A stretch of 64,000 nucleotides of DNA from Thauera aromatica K172 (lineage in GTDB: Bacteria > Pseudomonadota > Gammaproteobacteria > Burkholderiales > Rhodocyclaceae), in contig NZ_CP028339.1 in assembly GCF_003030465.1 (NCBI RefSeq), positions 1,550,001 to 1,614,000 on the forward strand, read 5' to 3'. Below, piece after piece: positions 18,695-27,844 of the stretch. Position numbers and translations under genes: made by a program. The notes under the pieces were generated by a model. The model did no database searches. It saw only the letters and a list, made by a program, of their open reading frames with translations, and was not told the DNA's origin. How positions within the stretch are numbered: the first letter of the stretch is position 1; each line of letters opens with the position of its first letter.

Positions 18695-19369
18695 ATGGAC
18701 GCGCACGCGCATGAACGCATCCGCCACACCCCGCGCTATCTGCTGATCGGCCTGCTGACGGCGGCGCCGCTGTGGGTGACCTGGCTGGTGTTCGATTTCA
18801 TCTTCACCCAGCTGTCGAAGCTCGGCACGCCCTGGGTGAGCACCCTCTCACGCGCGCTGCGGGGCAATTACCCGGGCATCGCCGACTTCATCCTCCTGCC
18901 CCAGTTCCAGTCGGTGCTCGGGGTGATCTTCACCCTGGTCGTGTTCTACCTGCTGGGCTGGCTCGCCTCGCTGGTGATCGGCCAGCGCATCATCCACTGG
19001 CTCGAGCGCCTGGTCGAGAGCATCCCGGTGGTGGCGGCGATCTACGGCGGGACCAAGCGCTTTCTCGCCGCAGTCAAGGAAAAACCGGCGGGCGTGCAGC
19101 GGGTGGTGCTGATCAACTTCCCGTCTTCCGAGATGAAGGCGGTGGGCTTCGTCACCCGGGTGATCCGCGACGAAGCGAGCGGGGAGGAGCTGGCTGCGGT
19201 CTACGTGCCGACTTCGCCCAACCCCACTTCGGGCTACATCGAGATCGTGCCGGTGTCGCAGGTGGTGTCGACCGACTGGACGATGGACGAGGCGATGAGC
19301 TTCGTCATGACCGGCGGCGCGGCCTCGCCCGAGCGGATCCGCTTCCGCAACCCCGCCGCGCCGCGCTGA
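18695..19369 (+). CDS. DUF502 family membrane protein
   Basis: 224-residue inner-membrane protein with two hydrophobic regions (residues about 12-35 and 66-95). It has the family motifs YLLIGLLTAAPLWVTWLVFDF, IPVVAAIYGGTKRFLAAV and VYVPTSPNPTSGYIEIVP. DUF502 proteins are widespread and of unknown function; some plant relatives (LCV-like) are linked to membrane trafficking. It is convergent with acnA. Confidence 0.88.
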   Translation: MDAHAHERIRHTPRYLLIGLLTAAPLWVTWLVFDFIFTQLSKLGTPWVSTLSRALRGNYPGIADFILLPQFQSVLGVIFTLVVFYLLGWLASLVIGQRIIHWLERLVESIPVVAAIYGGTKRFLAAVKEKPAGVQRVVLINFPSSEMKAVGFVTRVIRDEASGEELAAVYVPTSPNPTSGYIEIVPVSQVVSTDWTMDEAMSFVMTGGAASPERIRFRNPAAPR

Positions 19370-19381
19370 GCCCGGCCGGCG

Positions 19382-19401
19382 GGGCGCTGTGCGCAGCGCC
19401 C
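19382..19401. terminator. hairpin between convergent DUF502 and acnA genes
   Basis: A perfect 8-bp stem, GGGCGCTG/CAGCGCCC, with a TGCG loop fills most of the 33-base gap between two convergent genes. There is no long T-tract. It is a probable bidirectional terminator. Confidence 0.5.
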
Positions 19402-19402
19402 T

Positions 19403-22102
19403 TCAGGCGGCGAGGATGGCGCGCAGCACGTAGTGCAGGATGCCGCCGTGGCGGTAGTACTCGACCTCGATCGGGGTGTCGATCCGGCACCGCAGCGGCA
19501 CGTCGCGCGTGCCCCCAGCGGCGTCGCGGATCGTCAGCGTCAGCGCCTGCTGCGGCTTCAGGCCGGCGCCGATGCCGGTGATGTCGAAGGTTTCCGTGCC
19601 GCTCAGACCCAGGTCCGGCCAGCTGTCGCCGGCCTCGAACTGCAACGGCAGCACACCCATGCCGACGAGGTTGGAGCGGTGGATGCGCTCGAAGCTCTGC
19701 GCGATCACCGCCTTCACCCCGAGCAGCGCCGTGCCCTTCGCCGCCCAGTCGCGCGATGAGCCGGTGCCGTACTCCTCGCCGGCGAACACCACCGTCGGCG
19801 TGCCGCGCGTGCGGTGCGTCATCGCCGCTTCGTACACCGTGGTCTGTTCGCCGTCGACCAGGGTGTAGCCGCCTTCGACGCGGCTGCCGTCGGGGTTGGG
19901 CGGCAGCATCAGGTTGCGGATGCGCACGTTGGCGAAGGTGCCGCGCACCATCACCTCGTGGTGGCCGCGGCGCGAGCCGTAGGAGTTGAACTCGGCGGGT
20001 GCGACACCGCGCTCGAGCAGCCAGTGGCCGGCCGGGCTGGTCTCGCGGAAGGCGCCGGCGGGCGAGATGTGGTCGGTGGTGACCGAGTCGCCGAGCAGCA
20101 AGAGGGCGCGTGCGCCACGGATGTCGCCGATGGCGCCGGGCTGGGGCGCGAAATCGTCGAAGAAGGGCGGGCGGGCGATGTAGGTCGACTCGGGCCAGTT
20201 GTAGACCTGGCCGACGGGGGCGGCGATCGCGTTCCACAGGTCGTGGTCGCGGGTGAAGTCGGCGTACAGGCGCTGGTAGCTCGCCGGGTCGAGCGCGACC
20301 GGCAGCAAGGCTGCGACCTCGTCGGCGCTCGGCCAGAGCTCGCGCAGGAACACCGCTTCGCCGTCGCTGCCGGTGCCCAGCGGCTCGCTCGTGAGGTCGA
20401 TGTCCACCGTGCCGGCGAGGGCGAAGGCGACCACCAGCGGGGGTGAAGCGAGATAGTTGGCGCGGATGTTGGGGTGGATGCGCGCTTCGAAGTTGCGATT
20501 GCCCGACAGCACGGCGGCGACGACGAGATCGTGCTCGATGATCGTCTCGTTGAACTCTGCGGCGAGGTCGCCGGAGTTGCCGATGCAGGTCGTGCACCCG
20601 TAGCCGGCCAGCGCGAAGCCGAGCTTCGCCAGCGGCTCGAGCAGGCCGGCGCGGGCCAGGTAGTCGGTGACCACGCGCGAGCCGGGGGCGAGTGAAGTCT
20701 TGATGTGCGGCTGCACCGTCAGGCCGCGCGCCACCGCCTTCTGCGCGAGCAGGCCGGCGGCGATCAGCACCGCCGGGTTGCTGGTGTTGGTGCACGAGGT
20801 GATGGCGGCGATCAGAACGTCGCCATGGCCGAGCTCGATGTCGTCGCGCCCGCTGGCGAAGCGGTCGACGAGCTGGCCTTCCTCGCGACCGAAGCCGTTG
20901 TCGGCGACCGGGGTGGAGAACAGGCGCTCGAACTCGTGGCGCATTGCCGGCAGCGCGATGCGGTCCTGCGGCCGCTTCGGCCCGGCAAGCGAAGGCTCGA
21001 TCGAGGCGAGGTCGAGCGTCAGCGTGCGGCTGTAGGCGATGTCGCCCGCGCGCGGCATGCCGAACAGCTGCTGGGCGCGGAAATAGGCTTCGAACAGCGC
21101 GCATTCGTCCGCGCTGCGCCCGGTCGCGCGCAGGTAGTCGATCGTCCTCGCGTCGACCGGGAAGAAGCCCATCGTTGCGCCGTATTCGGGGGCCATGTTG
21201 GCGAGCGTGGCGCGGTCGGGCACCGGCAGGCTGGCCGCGCCGTCGCCGAAGAACTCGACGAACGTGCCGACCACCTTCTCGCGCCGCAGCAGCTCGGTCA
21301 CGGTGAGCACCAGGTCGGTGGCGGTGGCGCCGGCGGGCAGGGCGCCGTGCAGCTCGACACCGACCACATCCGGGGTCAGGAAGTAGACCGGCTGGCCGAG
21401 CATCGCCGCCTCGGCCTCGATCCCGCCCACGCCCCAGCCGACGACGCCGACGCCGTTGATCATCGTGGTGTGGGAGTCGGTGCCGACCAGGGTGTCGGGG
21501 AAATACACCTCGCCCTCGCGGCGCACGCCGCGGAACAGGTATTCGAGGTTCACCTGATGGACGATGCCAATGCCCGGCGGCACCACGCGGAAGGTGTCGA
21601 AGGCCTGCATGCCCCACTTCATGAACTGGTAGCGCTCGCGGTTGCGTGCGAACTCGAGCTCCATGTTGCGGCGCAAGGCATCGGGGCTGCCGTAGTGGTC
21701 GACCTGCACCGAGTGGTCCACCACCAGATCCACCGGCACCCGCGGCTCGATCCGCTTCGGCTCGCGCCCCTGTTGGAGGGCGACGTCGCGCATCGCGGCG
21801 AGGTCGGCGAGCAACGGCACGCCGGTGAAGTCCTGCAGCACGACGCGGGCGACGACGAAGGGAATCTCCGCCGTGCGCGGTGCGTTCGGGCGCCAGTTGG
21901 CGAGCTCGCGGACGTGGGCAGCGCCGACCCTGCCGCCGTCGCAGTGGCGCAGCAGCGCTTCGAGGATGATGCGGATCGACACCGGCAGGCGCGACACCGG
22001 ACCGATGCCGGCCGCCTCCAGTGCCGGCAGGGAATGGAAGCGGCCGCGCGTGCCGGCGGGCGTGGTGAAGGTCTGCAGGGAGGGAAAGGGCGATGCGGAC
22101 AT
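19403..22102 (-). CDS. acnA: aconitate hydratase AcnA
   Basis: 899-residue aconitase of the AcnA/IRP1 class, interconverting citrate and isocitrate. The [4Fe-4S] ligands are Cys437 in [11 protein letters not shown] and Cys503 and Cys506 in [10 protein letters not shown], the same spacing as in IRP1. Domain 4 carries the substrate-binding [14 protein letters not shown] segment. The start ATG has a GGAGGAG site just upstream. It is divergent from acnB, with 292 bases between them. AcnA-class enzymes are often the stress- or stationary-phase form, while AcnB is the main TCA enzyme. A 2-methylisocitrate role (AcnD-like) is less likely because no prp genes are nearby. Confidence 0.93.
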   Translation of the reverse strand: MSASPFPSLQTFTTPAGTRGRFHSLPALEAAGIGPVSRLPVSIRIILEALLRHCDGGRVGAAHVRELANWRPNAPRTAEIPFVVARVVLQDFTGVPLLADLAAMRDVALQQGREPKRIEPRVPVDLVVDHSVQVDHYGSPDALRRNMELEFARNRERYQFMKWGMQAFDTFRVVPPGIGIVHQVNLEYLFRGVRREGEVYFPDTLVGTDSHTTMINGVGVVGWGVGGIEAEAAMLGQPVYFLTPDVVGVELHGALPAGATATDLVLTVTELLRREKVVGTFVEFFGDGAASLPVPDRATLANMAPEYGATMGFFPVDARTIDYLRATGRSADECALFEAYFRAQQLFGMPRAGDIAYSRTLTLDLASIEPSLAGPKRPQDRIALPAMRHEFERLFSTPVADNGFGREEGQLVDRFASGRDDIELGHGDVLIAAITSCTNTSNPAVLIAAGLLAQKAVARGLTVQPHIKTSLAPGSRVVTDYLARAGLLEPLAKLGFALAGYGCTTCIGNSGDLAAEFNETIIEHDLVVAAVLSGNRNFEARIHPNIRANYLASPPLVVAFALAGTVDIDLTSEPLGTGSDGEAVFLRELWPSADEVAALLPVALDPASYQRLYADFTRDHDLWNAIAAPVGQVYNWPESTYIARPPFFDDFAPQPGAIGDIRGARALLLLGDSVTTDHISPAGAFRETSPAGHWLLERGVAPAEFNSYGSRRGHHEVMVRGTFANVRIRNLMLPPNPDGSRVEGGYTLVDGEQTTVYEAAMTHRTRGTPTVVFAGEEYGTGSSRDWAAKGTALLGVKAVIAQSFERIHRSNLVGMGVLPLQFEAGDSWPDLGLSGTETFDITGIGAGLKPQQALTLTIRDAAGGTRDVPLRCRIDTPIEVEYYRHGGILHYVLRAILAA

Positions 22103-22304
22103 GATGCTCCTCCTTGTCCGGCGCCTGACGGCGGCGGACGGATGAGATGGCGGTAGTGTGCCCCCCGGATGCAGATGCGACTGGCGGCCCCGACCGATGT
22201 TCCCGTTATCGTTACGCGCGGGCTGTACGCGGGCGGCGCCGGGAGTAGAATGCCGCCGGTTCGAAAGGCGGATTCGATGTCCGGGTGGTGCACTGCACCT
22301 CGAG

Positions 22305-22325
22305 TCTTATAAAAGACATATAATC
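22305..22325 (+). promoter_or_regulatory. acnB promoter -10 box with embedded operator-like site
   Basis: A perfect TATAAT box (22320-22325) is immediately preceded by the partial palindrome GTCTTATAAAAGAC (22305-22318). This matches 11 of 14 positions of the perfect palindrome ATCTTATATAAGAT between mdh and gntR. Its place in the -10/-35 spacer is where a repressor would act. The -35 box is weak (TGCACC region). Confidence 0.55.
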
Positions 22326-22394
22326 CGCCCCGTCCGCGCGGGCGATCCCCGCCCGGAGTCCTGATCACCGCCACGAAAAAGTGAGGAAGTCGCC

Positions 22395-24992
22395 GTGCTT
22401 GAAGCTTACCGCGCCCATGTCGCCGAACGTGCCGCCCTCGGCATCCCGCCGCTGCCGCTGTCCAAGCAGCAGGCCACCGAGCTGGTCGAACTGCTGAAGA
22501 ATCCCCCCGCCGGCGAGGAGGCCTTCCTCGTCGAGCTGCTCACCTACCGCGTCCCCGCCGGCGTGGACGATGCCGCCAAGGTCAAGGCCGAGTTCCTCGC
22601 CAGGCTCGCCAAGGGCGAGGAGTCCTGTGCGCTGGTGTCGCGCGCGAAGGCCACCGAACTGCTCGGCACCATGCTCGGCGGTTTCAACATCAAGCCGCTG
22701 ATCGACCTGCTCGCCGACGGTGAAGTCGGCGCTATCGCCGCCGAGGGCCTGAAGAAGACCCTGCTGATGTTCGACTACTTCCACGACGTCAAGGAACTGG
22801 CCGGACAGGGCAACGCCAACGCCAAGGCGGTGATGCAGTCGTGGGCCGACGCCGAGTGGTTCACCAGCCGTCCGGAAGTGCCCGCCGCGCAGAAGCTGAC
22901 CGTGTTCAAGGTCACCGGCGAAACCAACACCGACGACCTGTCGCCGGCGCCGGACGCCTGGTCGCGCCCCGACATCCCGCTGCACGCGCTGGCGATGCTG
23001 AAGAACCCGCGCCCCGGGATCACCCCGGAAGAAGCCGGCGTGCGCGGTCCGGTCAAGTTCCTCGAAGAGCTGCGCGCCAAGGGCAACCTGGTCGCCTACG
23101 TCGGTGACGTGGTCGGCACCGGCTCCTCGCGCAAGTCCGCCACCAACTCGGTGCTGTGGTTCACCGGCGAAGACATTCCCTTCGTCCCGAACAAGCGCTT
23201 CGGCGGCGTGTGCCTGGGCTCCAAGATCGCGCCGATCTTCTTCAACACCATGGAAGACGCCGGCGCGCTGCCGATCGAGATCGACGCCGGCCAGATGGAC
23301 ATGGGCGACGAGATCGAGCTCAAGGTCGACGCTGCCTCGGGCAAGGTCACCGCGACCAAGAACGGTGCGGTGATCGCCGAAAGCCAGCTCAAGACCCTCG
23401 TGATCCTCGACGAAGTGCGCGCTGGCGGCCGTATTCCGCTGATCATCGGCCGCGGCCTCACCGCCAAGGCGCGCGAGGCGTTGGGCCTGCCGCCCTCCAC
23501 CCTGTTCCGCCTGCCGCAGAACCCGGCCGATACCGGCAAGGGCTTCAGCCTGGCGCAGAAGATGGTCGGTCGCGCCTGCGGCCTGCCCGAAGGCCAGGGC
23601 ATTCGCCCGGGCACCTACTGCGAACCGAAGATGACCACCGTCGGCAGCCAGGACACCACCGGCCCGATGACCCGCGACGAACTCAAGGACCTGGCTTGCC
23701 TCGGCTTCTCCGCCGACCTGGTGATGCAGTCCTTCTGCCACACCGCGGCCTACCCGAAGCTGGTCGACGTCAAGATGCACCGCGAGCTGCCGTCCTTCAT
23801 CAGCACCCGCGGCGGCGTCGCCCTGCGTCCGGGGGACGGCGTGATCCACTCCTGGCTGAACCGCCTGCTGCTGCCCGACACCGTCGGCACCGGCGGCGAC
23901 AGCCACACCCGCTTCCCGATCGGCATCTCGTTCCCGGCCGGCTCCGGCCTCGTCGCCTTCGCCGCCGCCACCGGGGTGATGCCGCTCGACATGCCGGAAT
24001 CGGTGCTGGTGCGCTTCAAGGGCAAGCTGCAGCCGGGCGTGACGCTCCGTGACCTGGTCAACGCCATCCCCTACTACGCGATCAAGCAGGGCCTGCTGAC
24101 CGTCGAGAAGAAGGGCAAGAAGAACATCTTCTCCGGCCGCGTGCTCGAGATCGAAGGCCTGCCCGACCTGAAGGTGGAACAGGCGTTCGAACTGTCCGAC
24201 GCCGCTGCCGAGCGTTCGGCCGCCGCCTGCTCGGTGCACCTGGATAAGGAGCCGATCATCGAGTACATGCGCTCGAACATCACCCTGATGAAGTGGATGA
24301 TCGCCAACGGCTACCAGGATGCGCGCACCCTGGGCCGCCGCATCAAGGCCATGGAAGCGTGGATCGCCAAGCCCGAGCTGCTCAAGGCCGACGCCGACGC
24401 CGAGTACGCCGCCGTGATCGAGATCGACCTCGCCGACGTCACCGAGCCGCTGGTCGCCTGCCCGAACGACCCGGACGACGTCAAGCTGCTGTCCGAAGTC
24501 GCCGGCGACAAGATCGACGAAGTGTTCATCGGTTCGTGCATGACCAACATCGGCCACTTCCGCGCCGCGGGCAAGGTGCTGGACGGCAAGTCCGACATCC
24601 CGACCCGCCTGTGGATCGCACCGCCGACCAAGATGGACGCGATGATCCTCAACGAGGAAGGCTACTACGGCGTGCTCGGCAAGTCCGGCGCCCGCATGGA
24701 GATGCCCGGCTGCTCGCTGTGCATGGGCAACCAGGCGCAGATCCGCAAGGGCAGCACCGCGATGTCGACTTCGACGCGCAACTTCCCCAACCGCCTGGGC
24801 ATCGACACCCGCGTTTATCTGGGTTCGGCCGAACTCGCCGCGGTGTGCGCGCTGATGGGCAAGATCCCGTCGGTCGCGGAGTACATGGAAGGCGTCAAGG
24901 CCGTCAATGCCAAGGCCGCCGACGTGTATCGCTATATGAACTTCGACCAGATCGCCGAGTTTGCAGAAGTGGCGAACACCGTCGAGGTCTGA
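22395..24992 (+). CDS. acnB: bifunctional aconitate hydratase 2 / 2-methylisocitrate dehydratase
   Basis: 865-residue AcnB with the N-terminal HEAT-like domain ([26 protein letters not shown]) characteristic of this class. It is followed by the swivel domain and the catalytic core. Cluster ligands are Cys715 in [11 protein letters not shown] and Cys773/Cys776 in GCSLCMGNQ. The start is GTG at 22395, with a GAGGAAG site 5-11 bases upstream. It is the main TCA-cycle aconitase in most proteobacteria. It has a strong promoter with a likely GntR-type operator and a strong terminator behind it. A long antisense reading frame over this gene is an effect of its strongly biased codon use. Confidence 0.97.
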   Translation: MLEAYRAHVAERAALGIPPLPLSKQQATELVELLKNPPAGEEAFLVELLTYRVPAGVDDAAKVKAEFLARLAKGEESCALVSRAKATELLGTMLGGFNIKPLIDLLADGEVGAIAAEGLKKTLLMFDYFHDVKELAGQGNANAKAVMQSWADAEWFTSRPEVPAAQKLTVFKVTGETNTDDLSPAPDAWSRPDIPLHALAMLKNPRPGITPEEAGVRGPVKFLEELRAKGNLVAYVGDVVGTGSSRKSATNSVLWFTGEDIPFVPNKRFGGVCLGSKIAPIFFNTMEDAGALPIEIDAGQMDMGDEIELKVDAASGKVTATKNGAVIAESQLKTLVILDEVRAGGRIPLIIGRGLTAKAREALGLPPSTLFRLPQNPADTGKGFSLAQKMVGRACGLPEGQGIRPGTYCEPKMTTVGSQDTTGPMTRDELKDLACLGFSADLVMQSFCHTAAYPKLVDVKMHRELPSFISTRGGVALRPGDGVIHSWLNRLLLPDTVGTGGDSHTRFPIGISFPAGSGLVAFAAATGVMPLDMPESVLVRFKGKLQPGVTLRDLVNAIPYYAIKQGLLTVEKKGKKNIFSGRVLEIEGLPDLKVEQAFELSDAAAERSAAACSVHLDKEPIIEYMRSNITLMKWMIANGYQDARTLGRRIKAMEAWIAKPELLKADADAEYAAVIEIDLADVTEPLVACPNDPDDVKLLSEVAGDKIDEVFIGSCMTNIGHFRAAGKVLDGKSDIPTRLWIAPPTKMDAMILNEEGYYGVLGKSGARMEMPGCSLCMGNQAQIRKGSTAMSTSTRNFPNRLGIDTRVYLGSAELAAVCALMGKIPSVAEYMEGVKAVNAKAADVYRYMNFDQIAEFAEVANTVEV

Positions 24993-25002
24993 TGCAAGGC
25001 AT

Positions 25003-25081
25003 GGCAGGCGGGAGCTTCCCGCCTGCCGGAACGAAAAACCCCCGCTGGGTGACTGGCGGGGGTTTTTCCGTTCCGGCAGGC
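25003..25081 (+). terminator. acnB terminator with overlapping alternative hairpin
   Basis: A very long stem (25021-25081) pairs GCCTGCCGGAACG-AAAAACCCCCGC with its complement across a 10-base loop, with one bulged base. The core GCGGGGGTTTTT end is a classic terminator. Upstream, GGCAGGCGGGA (25003-25013) can instead pair with TCCCGCCTGCC (25017-25027) in a perfect 11-bp hairpin that uses the same GCCTGCC bases. The two outer folds are therefore mutually exclusive. Confidence 0.85.
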
Positions 25082-25458
25082 TCGTTTCAGGCTGACCAGG
25101 GCAAGGCCGGCCGTTGCGGAAAGATGCCGCGCCTGTGAGGTATCCGTGGCCCCGGGGCGAATGCGTCGCCCCGGGCGCCGTTTTCCGGAAGGGGGCGAAA
25201 ATCTGTCGGTGGTCGCGCAGGGGGCTGCGGATCGTCGTGACTTGGATCACGTTGCATCGGATTATGATCGACCTTGCGCCGGGCGCCCGGTTAAGATTCC
25301 GCTCGTCGCTCGTGTGCGGCAAGCCGATCGATACCGTGACGCCACCTCGATTACGGTGCGCCGGCGCGGGAAACGGGCGCGATTTTTCGAGCGCAAGGTT
25401 CTTGAACGGCTGGGTTGCCGGGAATCTCTTCTATCGGCCGATTCCCGCGGGGAGCCAG
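25082..25458. other. 377-base gap before the PAS/GGDEF gene
   Basis: No gene is supported here, although one reading frame of the next gene stays open through it. It holds a GC hairpin, CCCGGGGCGA/TCGCCCCGGG (25151-25175), followed a few bases later by TTTT, which could be a weak terminator in the leader. I see no convincing promoter and no riboswitch I recognise. Confidence 0.5.
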
Positions 25459-27222
25459 ATGGAATTTCTTTGGGTGCTTACTCTCCTGCTGCTGCTGGCG
25501 CTGATCGGCATGATCGTTCGCGCCGTGCGCAGCGAGCGTAAGCTGCGCGAGCAGAACCAGCGTCTCGAAGAGGTGATCTGGGGAACCAATGCCGGGACCT
25601 GGGAATGGAATATCGAGACCGGGGAAACGGTGTTCAACGCGCGCTGGGCGGAAATTCTCGGCTACACGCTGGACGAGATTTCCCCCAAGACCGCGGCCAC
25701 GGTACGCGCCCTTTCCCATCCGGACGACATGAAGCGCTTCGATCGGATGGTGGTGCACTGTTTCCGGCATGAAAGCGAGACCTACGAGTGCGAGCTCCGC
25801 TCCCGGCACAAGAACGGGCACTGGGTGTGGGTGCTCGACTGGGGCAGGGTGGTCGAATGGACTCCCGATGGGAGGGCGCGGCGGATGTCGGGAACGCGCC
25901 AGGACATCACCGTGCGCAAGGAGGCGGAGGCGCTGCTCGCGGGCGAAAAGGAACGCCTGCACACGATCTTCGAATTGATGCCGATCGGCATCGTCCTGAT
26001 CGACCGTGGCGGGCGCGTGGTCGAGTGCAACTCGGCCGCGGTGAACATGCTCGGCATCGCCCGTGCCCAATCCTTGTACCGCTCGATTACCGGCCAGGGC
26101 TGGAGTGCATTCCGGCCGGACGGCGAGGCGATGGCGCCGCGCCACTACGCGGGCCTGCGCGCGCTCGCCGAACAGCGCCCGCTCCACCATCGCAGCATGG
26201 AGGTGCGCGGTCCCCGGGGCAGTCTCTGGCTGCGGGTCAGCGCCACCCCGCTGGATCATCCGCGCTACGGCGTGGTCATCACCCATTCCGACGTCACCGC
26301 GCAGCGCGATGCCGATGCCCGCCAGCGGCTTGCCACGAGCGTGCTCAGCCAGACCAGCGAAGGCATCGTCGTCACCGGTGCGGATGGCCGGGTGGTCGAA
26401 GTCAATGACGCCTTCACCGCCGTCACCGGTTATCGACGCGACGAGGTGCAGGGCAAGACCCTGGAGATCTTCGAGTCCGAGCTGCACTCGCGGGACTATT
26501 TCATCGGCATACGGCGGGCGATCCGCACGCACGGGCACTGGCGCGGGGAATTGTGGAGCCGGCGCAAGAACGGCGAGGAGTACGCGGCGATGCTCAACGT
26601 CAGTGCGGTGCGAGGATTGCGCGGGCGGACGCAGAACTACGTTGCCCTGTTGAGTGACATCACGCCGCTGAAGCGCCAGCAAAAGCAGCTCGAACATATC
26701 GCCTATCACGATCCGCTCACCGACCTGCCCAACCGGGCGTTGTTCACCGACCGCCTGCAACAGGCGCTCGCCCAGTCCAGCCGTAGCGGGCGCCAGCTGG
26801 TGGTGGCGTATATCGACCTCGATGGGTTCAAGGCGGTCAATGACACCCACGGCCACAACGTCGGCGACCGCCTGCTGGTGGTGATCGCCCGCCGGATGCG
26901 GAAGGTGCTGCGCGAAGGCGATACCCTGGCCCGGCTCGGAGGCGACGAGTTCGCCGCGCTGCTCGTCGACCTCGATACCGCGGCCGACTGTGAGTCGGTG
27001 CTCGGCCGGCTGCTCCTGGCCGCGGCCGAACCGGTCGTCGTCGATGAGCTCAGCCTGACCGTTTCCGCCAGCATCGGCGTCGCCCCCTTCACGGGGGGAA
27101 AGCCCGATCCCGGAGTCGACGCCGAGCATCTCATGCGCGATGCCGACCAGGCGATGTACCTGGCGAAACGGATGGGCAAGAACGCGTACCGCTTCTTCGA
27201 TGCGCAGGCATGCGGTGGTTGA
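25459..27222 (+). CDS. membrane-anchored PAS-PAS-PAS-GGDEF protein (diguanylate cyclase)
   Basis: 587 residues. One N-terminal membrane helix (MEFLWVLTLLLLLALIGMIV) is followed by a PAS fold with PAC segment (about 35-155; TWEWNIETGETVFNARWAEILGY, DITVRKEAEALL) and a second PAS (about 165-285; MPIGIVLIDRGGRVVECNSAA). A third PAS (about 295-410; SEGIVVTGADGRVVEVNDAFTAVTGYRRDEV) comes next. The C-terminal cyclase domain has LARLGGDEFAALLVD, so the active-site GGDEF is intact, and DPLTDLPNRALFTDRL. No EAL domain is present. It most likely synthesises c-di-GMP in response to a small ligand or redox signal. The start at 25459 was preferred for the GGGGAG site 6-10 bases upstream and the membrane helix that begins there. 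Confidence 0.88.
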   Translation: MEFLWVLTLLLLLALIGMIVRAVRSERKLREQNQRLEEVIWGTNAGTWEWNIETGETVFNARWAEILGYTLDEISPKTAATVRALSHPDDMKRFDRMVVHCFRHESETYECELRSRHKNGHWVWVLDWGRVVEWTPDGRARRMSGTRQDITVRKEAEALLAGEKERLHTIFELMPIGIVLIDRGGRVVECNSAAVNMLGIARAQSLYRSITGQGWSAFRPDGEAMAPRHYAGLRALAEQRPLHHRSMEVRGPRGSLWLRVSATPLDHPRYGVVITHSDVTAQRDADARQRLATSVLSQTSEGIVVTGADGRVVEVNDAFTAVTGYRRDEVQGKTLEIFESELHSRDYFIGIRRAIRTHGHWRGELWSRRKNGEEYAAMLNVSAVRGLRGRTQNYVALLSDITPLKRQQKQLEHIAYHDPLTDLPNRALFTDRLQQALAQSSRSGRQLVVAYIDLDGFKAVNDTHGHNVGDRLLVVIARRMRKVLREGDTLARLGGDEFAALLVDLDTAADCESVLGRLLLAAAEPVVVDELSLTVSASIGVAPFTGGKPDPGVDAEHLMRDADQAMYLAKRMGKNAYRFFDAQACGG

Positions 27223-27348
27223 GCCGGAGGCGGTTTCCCGCGCGCGCTGCATCGATGTTTCCGGGGTTGCGGCCTTTCCTGGCGCTTGAAGGGCGGCTGC
27301 GGGCTTGCCTGGCTTCACCTCCCCCGCCTGCTATTGTTTGAAAGCGAA

Positions 27349-27358
27349 GTTTTAAAAC
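27349..27358. promoter_or_regulatory. AT-rich palindrome GTTTTAAAAC
   Basis: A perfect 10-bp palindrome sits 106 bases upstream of the truncated lytic transglycosylase start, in the gap after the GGDEF gene. It could be a regulator site, but nothing else supports that. Confidence 0.25.
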
Positions 27359-27463
27359 AAGAGCTTGAGGGTGCGGGATGAAAGCCATGTACCTCGATCG
27401 TCCCGGTCGTCGAAGCCCGGATCGCCGCTTCTCGTACCAGCACCAGCCGTGCCGGGAATGGCC

Positions 27464-27844
27464 ATGAAGGGCCGTGCGATGCTGCGGGGGAGCGGAAGGC
27501 AGGTCTTTGGCCGATGGCTCGCGGCCTGGCTGGCGGGAGGGGGGCTGTTGCCCGATCCGGCGGTGGCCGACATCTATGCCTTCACCGATGAAAAAGGGAT
27601 GGTGCATGTCACCAATGTCCCGCAGGACCGGCGCTACCGCCTGATCCTGCGGGTGCCCGAGGCCGCCGCCGAGCGGCGTGCGGGACGCCGCGCGCGCGAG
27701 CCGGTCCGGCGCTTCCAGCAGCAGGTGGCGCAGGCCGGGCAGGCCAGCCGGGTGGCGCCGGTGTCGAGGCGGTGCTGGTCGAGCGTCTGCTCCAGCGCGA
27801 CGATCTGTGTCTGCGTGACCTTCGTCCCGGATTTGCCCACCTAG
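27464..27844 (+). pseudogene. truncated lytic transglycosylase, N-terminal part
   Basis: The ORF begins with a signal peptide (MKGRAMLRGSGRQVFGRWLAAWLAGG...AVA). A DUF4124-like segment follows, DIYAFTDEKGMVHVTNVPQDRRYRLILRVPE, which in Rhodocyclales and Neisseriales precedes a soluble lytic transglycosylase domain. The catalytic SLT domain is missing. After about 27756 the reading frame runs into sequence that is antisense gspG, giving an unrelated cysteine-rich tail (SRRCWSSVCSSATICVCV), and it stops at the IS target site. It is almost certainly non-functional as a transglycosylase. The family identification rests on the N-terminal segment only. Confidence 0.65.
27757..27840 (-). pseudogene. 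gspG internal fragment (type II secretion major pseudopilin)
   Basis: Read on the minus strand, 28 codons give VGKSGTKVTQTQIVALEQTLDQHRLDTG. This matches the alpha-helical segment that follows the membrane helix in GspG-type pseudopilins. The expected continuation (a YPTTEQGL-like motif) is absent: the reading changes to the antisense of the truncated lytic transglycosylase. It is the continuation of the 5' fragment found on the other side of the IS element. Confidence 0.75.

Noticed and set aside
19433-22156. Several long plus-strand frames opposite acnA
   Set aside because: Antisense shadows of acnA, rich in Arg/Gly/Ala, without domains.
25240-25260. Sigma54-type promoter in the gap before the GGDEF gene
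   Set aside because: TTGGATCACGTTGCAT has the GG and GC elements 8 rather than 10 bases apart.
22365-25322. 985-codon antisense frame over acnB
   Set aside because: Same cause: high-expression codon bias in acnB. No start signal and no recognisable domain.
25114-25458. Longer N-terminus for the PAS/GGDEF protein
   Set aside because: The added residues are unconserved and the ATG at 25459 has a good ribosome site and begins the membrane helix.
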